A stretch of DNA of 6,037 nucleotides from Syntrophomonas sp. (GTDB taxonomy: Bacteria; Bacillota; Syntrophomonadia; Syntrophomonadales; Syntrophomonadaceae): NCBI GenBank assembly GCA_003444615.1, contig DLUN01000047.1, positions 1 to 6,037 on the forward strand, read 5' to 3'. How positions within the stretch are numbered: position 1 is the first letter of the stretch; each line of letters starts with the position of its first letter. Of this stretch, positions 5,631-6,037 are shown one piece after another. Under the pieces are notes generated by a model, which saw nothing but the letters and a program-made list of their open reading frames with translations, was not told where the DNA came from and did no database searches. Both the position numbers and the translations under genes were made by a program.

Positions 5631-6037
5631 TTACAGGGCTTTGTTCATCTCCGCCAGAACTTCTTTCAGGTCAGCAGTCAGAATATAATCTGCCATTTGA
5701 TTCATGCTGGCGTTTTCATCGGTATTAATAGATGCTATCACCCGGGCATCACGAATACCCACCGTGAACTGAACCTGTCCGGAAATACCAAAAAGTAAGG
5801 CCAACTGGGGCTTACACTTTTTACCGGACAATCCTATAATGCGTTCTTCCGACAGCCACTTTTTATCAGTAGCTACCGGCTTGGTGCAGGCTACTTCCCC
5901 GCCCAGCTTCTGGGCCAGTTCTTGGGCCAGGGGCAGGTCGTCCTGGCTTTCCATACCTTGTCCTACTACCACCAGGATCTCGGCAGCTTCAATATCCACA
6001 CTGTCACCAGCCTTGCTGCGCACCTCTACTAGCTTGA
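5631..6037 (-). CDS. etfA: Electron transfer flavoprotein alpha subunit, C-terminal fragment (cut by right edge)
   Basis: The visible 134 codons are the FAD-binding C-terminal domain of EtfA. The frame is open to the right edge (KLVEVRSKAGDSVDIEAAE...), so the gene continues beyond the window; the GTG at 6023 is an internal valine, not a start. Family landmarks are EILVVVGQG, the block IIGLSGKKCKPQL, FGISGQVQFTVG (counterpart of GISGAIQHLAG) and SINTDENASMNQMADY (counterpart of INKDPxAPIFxxADY). EtfA pairs with EtfB to carry electrons between acyl-CoA or other dehydrogenases and redox partners in the cytoplasm. Several usual FAD-contact residues differ: Phe replaces the His of the IQH motif, Thr-Lys replaces the usual Ser-Arg, and Thr replaces the Lys of INKD. 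This suggests a divergent EtfA subgroup with altered flavin environment. An etfB or dehydrogenase gene is expected upstream, outside the window. A terminator follows at 5539-5566. Confidence 0.93.
   Translation of the reverse strand, partial: KLVEVRSKAGDSVDIEAAEILVVVGQGMESQDDLPLAQELAQKLGGEVACTKPVATDKKWLSEERIIGLSGKKCKPQLALLFGISGQVQFTVGIRDARVIASINTDENASMNQMADYILTADLKEVLAEMNKAL

Noticed and set aside
5631..6023. A complete 130-aa protein starting at GTG 6023
   Set aside because: The frame stays open upstream to the window edge and the sequence is the EtfA C-terminal domain, so the GTG is an internal valine codon.

Overview
The window looks like chromosomal DNA from an anaerobic, probably spore-forming Firmicute of the Clostridia. 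The reasons are near-consensus AGGAGG-type ribosome binding sites, moderate GC, a prkA-yhbH-spoVR cluster (genes of the Bacillus sporulation programme), a 2,4-dienoyl-CoA-reductase-like iron-sulfur flavoenzyme, and an electron transfer flavoprotein gene. A fatty-acid- or amino-acid-oxidising anaerobe such as a Syntrophomonas or Desulfotomaculum relative would fit. That placement is inference; no rRNA or marker gene is present.

Left half (1-3174, all minus strand): an apparent operon read right to left. It holds prkA (AAA+ ATPase, 641 aa), then yhbH (DUF444, VWA-like, 389 aa), then the first 15 codons of spoVR, which runs off the left edge. The genes are 27 and 5 bases apart, and the spoVR ribosome binding site lies inside the last codons of yhbH, so translational coupling is likely. 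This trio is strongly conserved across bacteria and its joint biochemistry is still poorly understood. In Bacillus the genes are tied to sporulation; in enterobacteria the homologues (yeaG, yeaH, ycgB) are tied to starvation.

Centre (3175-3381): a 207-base divergent intergenic region with a plausible housekeeping-type promoter for the plus-strand gene. It also has only weak sporulation-type candidates for prkA: a near-match to a Spo0A box and a poor SigE-like pair.

Right half: a plus-strand 669-aa flavoenzyme of the Old Yellow Enzyme/FadH class (3382-5391) converges on the 3' end of a minus-strand etfA gene cut by the right edge. The 239 bases between them hold a 12-bp perfect hairpin with a T-run on the minus strand, read as the etfA terminator. 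They also hold inverted ACGCAGATTA-type repeats and a GC-rich repeat-like stretch. The flavoenzyme and Etf could both serve acyl-CoA redox chemistry, but their convergent arrangement means they are not co-transcribed.

No rRNA, tRNA, CRISPR array, transposase or phage gene was seen. Most of the window is ordinary, recognisable gene content. The items most worth a second look are the repeat-bounded intergenic segment, the cysteine spacing in the flavoenzyme, the altered FAD-site residues in EtfA, and the cysteine clusters in PrkA.
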